From Cyanobium sp. NIES-981 (GTDB lineage Bacteria; Cyanobacteriota; Cyanobacteriia; PCC-6307; Cyanobiaceae): a stretch of 5,580 bases of DNA. Positions within the stretch are counted from its first letter, which is position 1. Each line of letters begins with the position of its first letter. The translations under genes were made by a program, and so were the position numbers. Under the pieces are notes generated by a model. It did not search any database, was not told the origin of the DNA, and saw only the letters and a program-made list of their open reading frames with translations. Positions 5,578 through 5,580 of the stretch are shown one piece after another. The stretch covers positions 1 to 5,580 of the forward strand of contig CAMDSS010000141.1 of NCBI GenBank assembly GCA_945907085.1, given 5' to 3'.

Positions 5578-5580
5578 GGC

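Overview
The window looks like ordinary chromosomal DNA from a GC-rich unicellular cyanobacterium of the Synechococcus/Cyanobium type. That assignment is an inference. It rests on a single-RRM RNA-binding protein with a Gly-rich tail (a characteristic cyanobacterial family), a DeaD-type helicase and an LCP protein of cyanobacterial appearance, one HIP1 octamer (GCGATCGC) and the overall base composition. I see no rRNA, tRNA, CRISPR array, transposon, phage gene or recognisable defence system.

Left part (1-2392), RNA metabolism. A complete DEAD-box RNA helicase of the DeaD/CsdA type (44-1966) is followed after 14 bp by a small RRM protein (1981-2340), probably as one transcript. Both products act on structured RNA, a pairing that fits cold-shock or ribosome/RNA-remodelling physiology. 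A long GC-rich hairpin (2356-2388) follows. It has an A-rich flank on its left and a T-containing flank on its right, so it can end transcripts arriving from both sides.

Middle (2393-2777), the least ordinary part. A 66-codon gene runs on the minus strand (2638-2438) behind a near-perfect Shine-Dalgarno sequence and converges on the shared terminator. I do not recognise its product. Only 60 bp separate its start from an apparent 21-codon leader ORF on the plus strand (2699-2764), which has its own good ribosome-binding site and stops 13 nt before the ABC transporter start. The space between these divergent starts holds three short palindromes, two of which overlap ribosome-binding sites.

Right part (2778-5577), cell envelope. 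A complete half-size ABC exporter (TMD-NBD, 2778-4562) is followed after 97 bp by a complete LytR-CpsA-Psr (LCP) family protein (4660-5577). The exporter moves an unknown, probably lipophilic or glycolipid-like substrate. LCP proteins attach lipid-linked glycopolymers to the cell wall. A shared envelope role is possible but is only an inference from adjacency.

The best candidates for something undescribed are the leader ORF with its hairpin-embedded ribosome-binding site ahead of the ABC transporter, and the divergent 66-aa orphan gene. No exotic multi-gene system is evident.
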